Source of the DNA: Planktothrix sp. FACHB-1365
Lineage (GTDB): Bacteria; Cyanobacteriota; Cyanobacteriia; Cyanobacteriales; Microcoleaceae
NCBI RefSeq assembly: GCF_014697575.1
Contig: NZ_JACJSC010000012.1
Span: 62,001-126,000, forward strand
Reading direction: 5' to 3'
Length of the DNA stretch: 64,000 nt
The notes beneath the pieces were generated by a model. That model was given only the letters and a program-made list of their open reading frames with translations, was not told the DNA's origin and ran no database searches. Below are positions 63,538-64,000 of this stretch, in pieces. Numbering within the stretch: the stretch's first letter is position 1; every line of letters begins with the position of its first letter. A program made the position numbers and the translations under genes.

Positions 63538-64000
63538 TGAACAAATGGCTCCTCGTTGTAAACTGGCTACGCAACTTGACCGCAGGTTAATTAACCGAAG
63601 TTTAAGCCAAGTTAGGCATATAGCTCAAAACTCAGCCTTGCTATGGGTTAGCAAGTTTTATACAGAACAGATATCTCTGAGATATTTTTTATTTTATTAT
63701 GTTACCTCCCGCTCCAAATTCTACAAAAATTTTGGGAATTTTTAAGCGTTTGCTAACATGACATTCCTAGAGCAATCTAAGGAATTTAGAGAATTTTACA
63801 GCTTAACTCATCTCCTAGAGCAATTGCATTTAGGATGAATTGAAACAAGGTTTAATGATGATAACCGATGTTATACAGGCTGGCTCAACTAGAATTTGAG
63901 ATAGGCTGCACTAATTACATCTTAGCAATTTTTACCAGTTGTGATTAGGTTGTGAATTAAAGTTTACCGCTTTTATTATAACAAATCTTTACAAATTTAC
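63538..64000. other. AT-rich spacer at the window end
   Basis: About 460 bases with no defensible gene. It would hold the promoter of the small-protein/aroQ operon and the region in front of whatever lies beyond the window. Short TTTTATTATA-type stretches near the end are compatible with a promoter but no pair of boxes stands out. Confidence 0.4.

Noticed and set aside
63527-63745. 72-residue plus-strand frame
   Set aside because: It runs antisense over the start of the small-protein gene, has no ribosome site and an unnatural composition.

Overview
The window is AT-rich cyanobacterial chromosome, most like a filamentous non-heterocystous genus such as Planktothrix or Oscillatoria. This is inferred from gene content: cyanophycin synthetase, Crp/Fnr and zinc-ribbon Ser/Thr kinase families typical of cyanobacteria, an orthocaspase, a PgpH-type HD protein, several cyanobacteria-only hypothetical families, scattered GCGATCGC (HIP1) octamers and heptamer tandem repeats of the CAGTTAT type between genes. 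No rRNA, tRNA, CRISPR array, prophage or intact insertion sequence was recognised. The genus assignment is a judgement from reading, not from a search.

Layout. 0-12 kb: membrane and stress genes (DUF389, DUF202, CadD-like exporter, APC permease, MgtC-like protein), a divergent Crp/Fnr-LysR regulator pair, an SPFH protein, a PAP2 phosphatase and a large exported protein of unknown function. 11.6-14.9 kb: thioredoxin-TPR protein, cyclic-nucleotide-domain protein, ribD. 15-21.6 kb: a signalling cluster of a sensor kinase, a lone receiver, a hybrid kinase and a REC-GGDEF diguanylate cyclase. 21.6-32.7 kb: isochorismatase-family hydrolase, cobK, acpP-fabF, sat (TTG start), a catalytically dead orthocaspase, an EF-G paralogue and a TauE-type exporter. 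32.8-43.9 kb, all minus: GspE-N-like protein, murE, glutaredoxin, a 1.4-kilo-residue LOV/GAF/PAS/GGDEF/EAL protein, cphA and a GST. 44-53.3 kb: PilP/GspC-like protein, coiled-coil protein, methyltransferase, a GT39-like membrane enzyme and its membrane neighbour, an unknown 529-residue protein, a Ser/Thr kinase and a cupin.

53.4-56.1 kb is the most accessory-looking part. A seven-copy 52-bp array of nested palindromes runs up to recR, whose canonical start codon is missing. It is followed by a ribbon-helix-helix gene with iteron-like repeats in front, a MITE-like element, a truncated paralogue of that gene, and a second copy of the palindromic array. The full-length gene carries an internal Shine-Dalgarno plus ATG exactly where the short paralogue starts, so the pair may make long (DNA-binding) and short (effector-only) forms of one protein. 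This is the best candidate here for an undescribed system.

56-64 kb: a beta-lactamase-fold hydrolase whose ribosome-binding site is a perfect complement of the Yfr1 small-RNA core, a folate enzyme, an orphan sugar-ABC permease, a PgpH c-di-AMP phosphodiesterase candidate, and an operon of a 45-residue protein, aroQ and a degenerate ADP-ribosylglycohydrolase.
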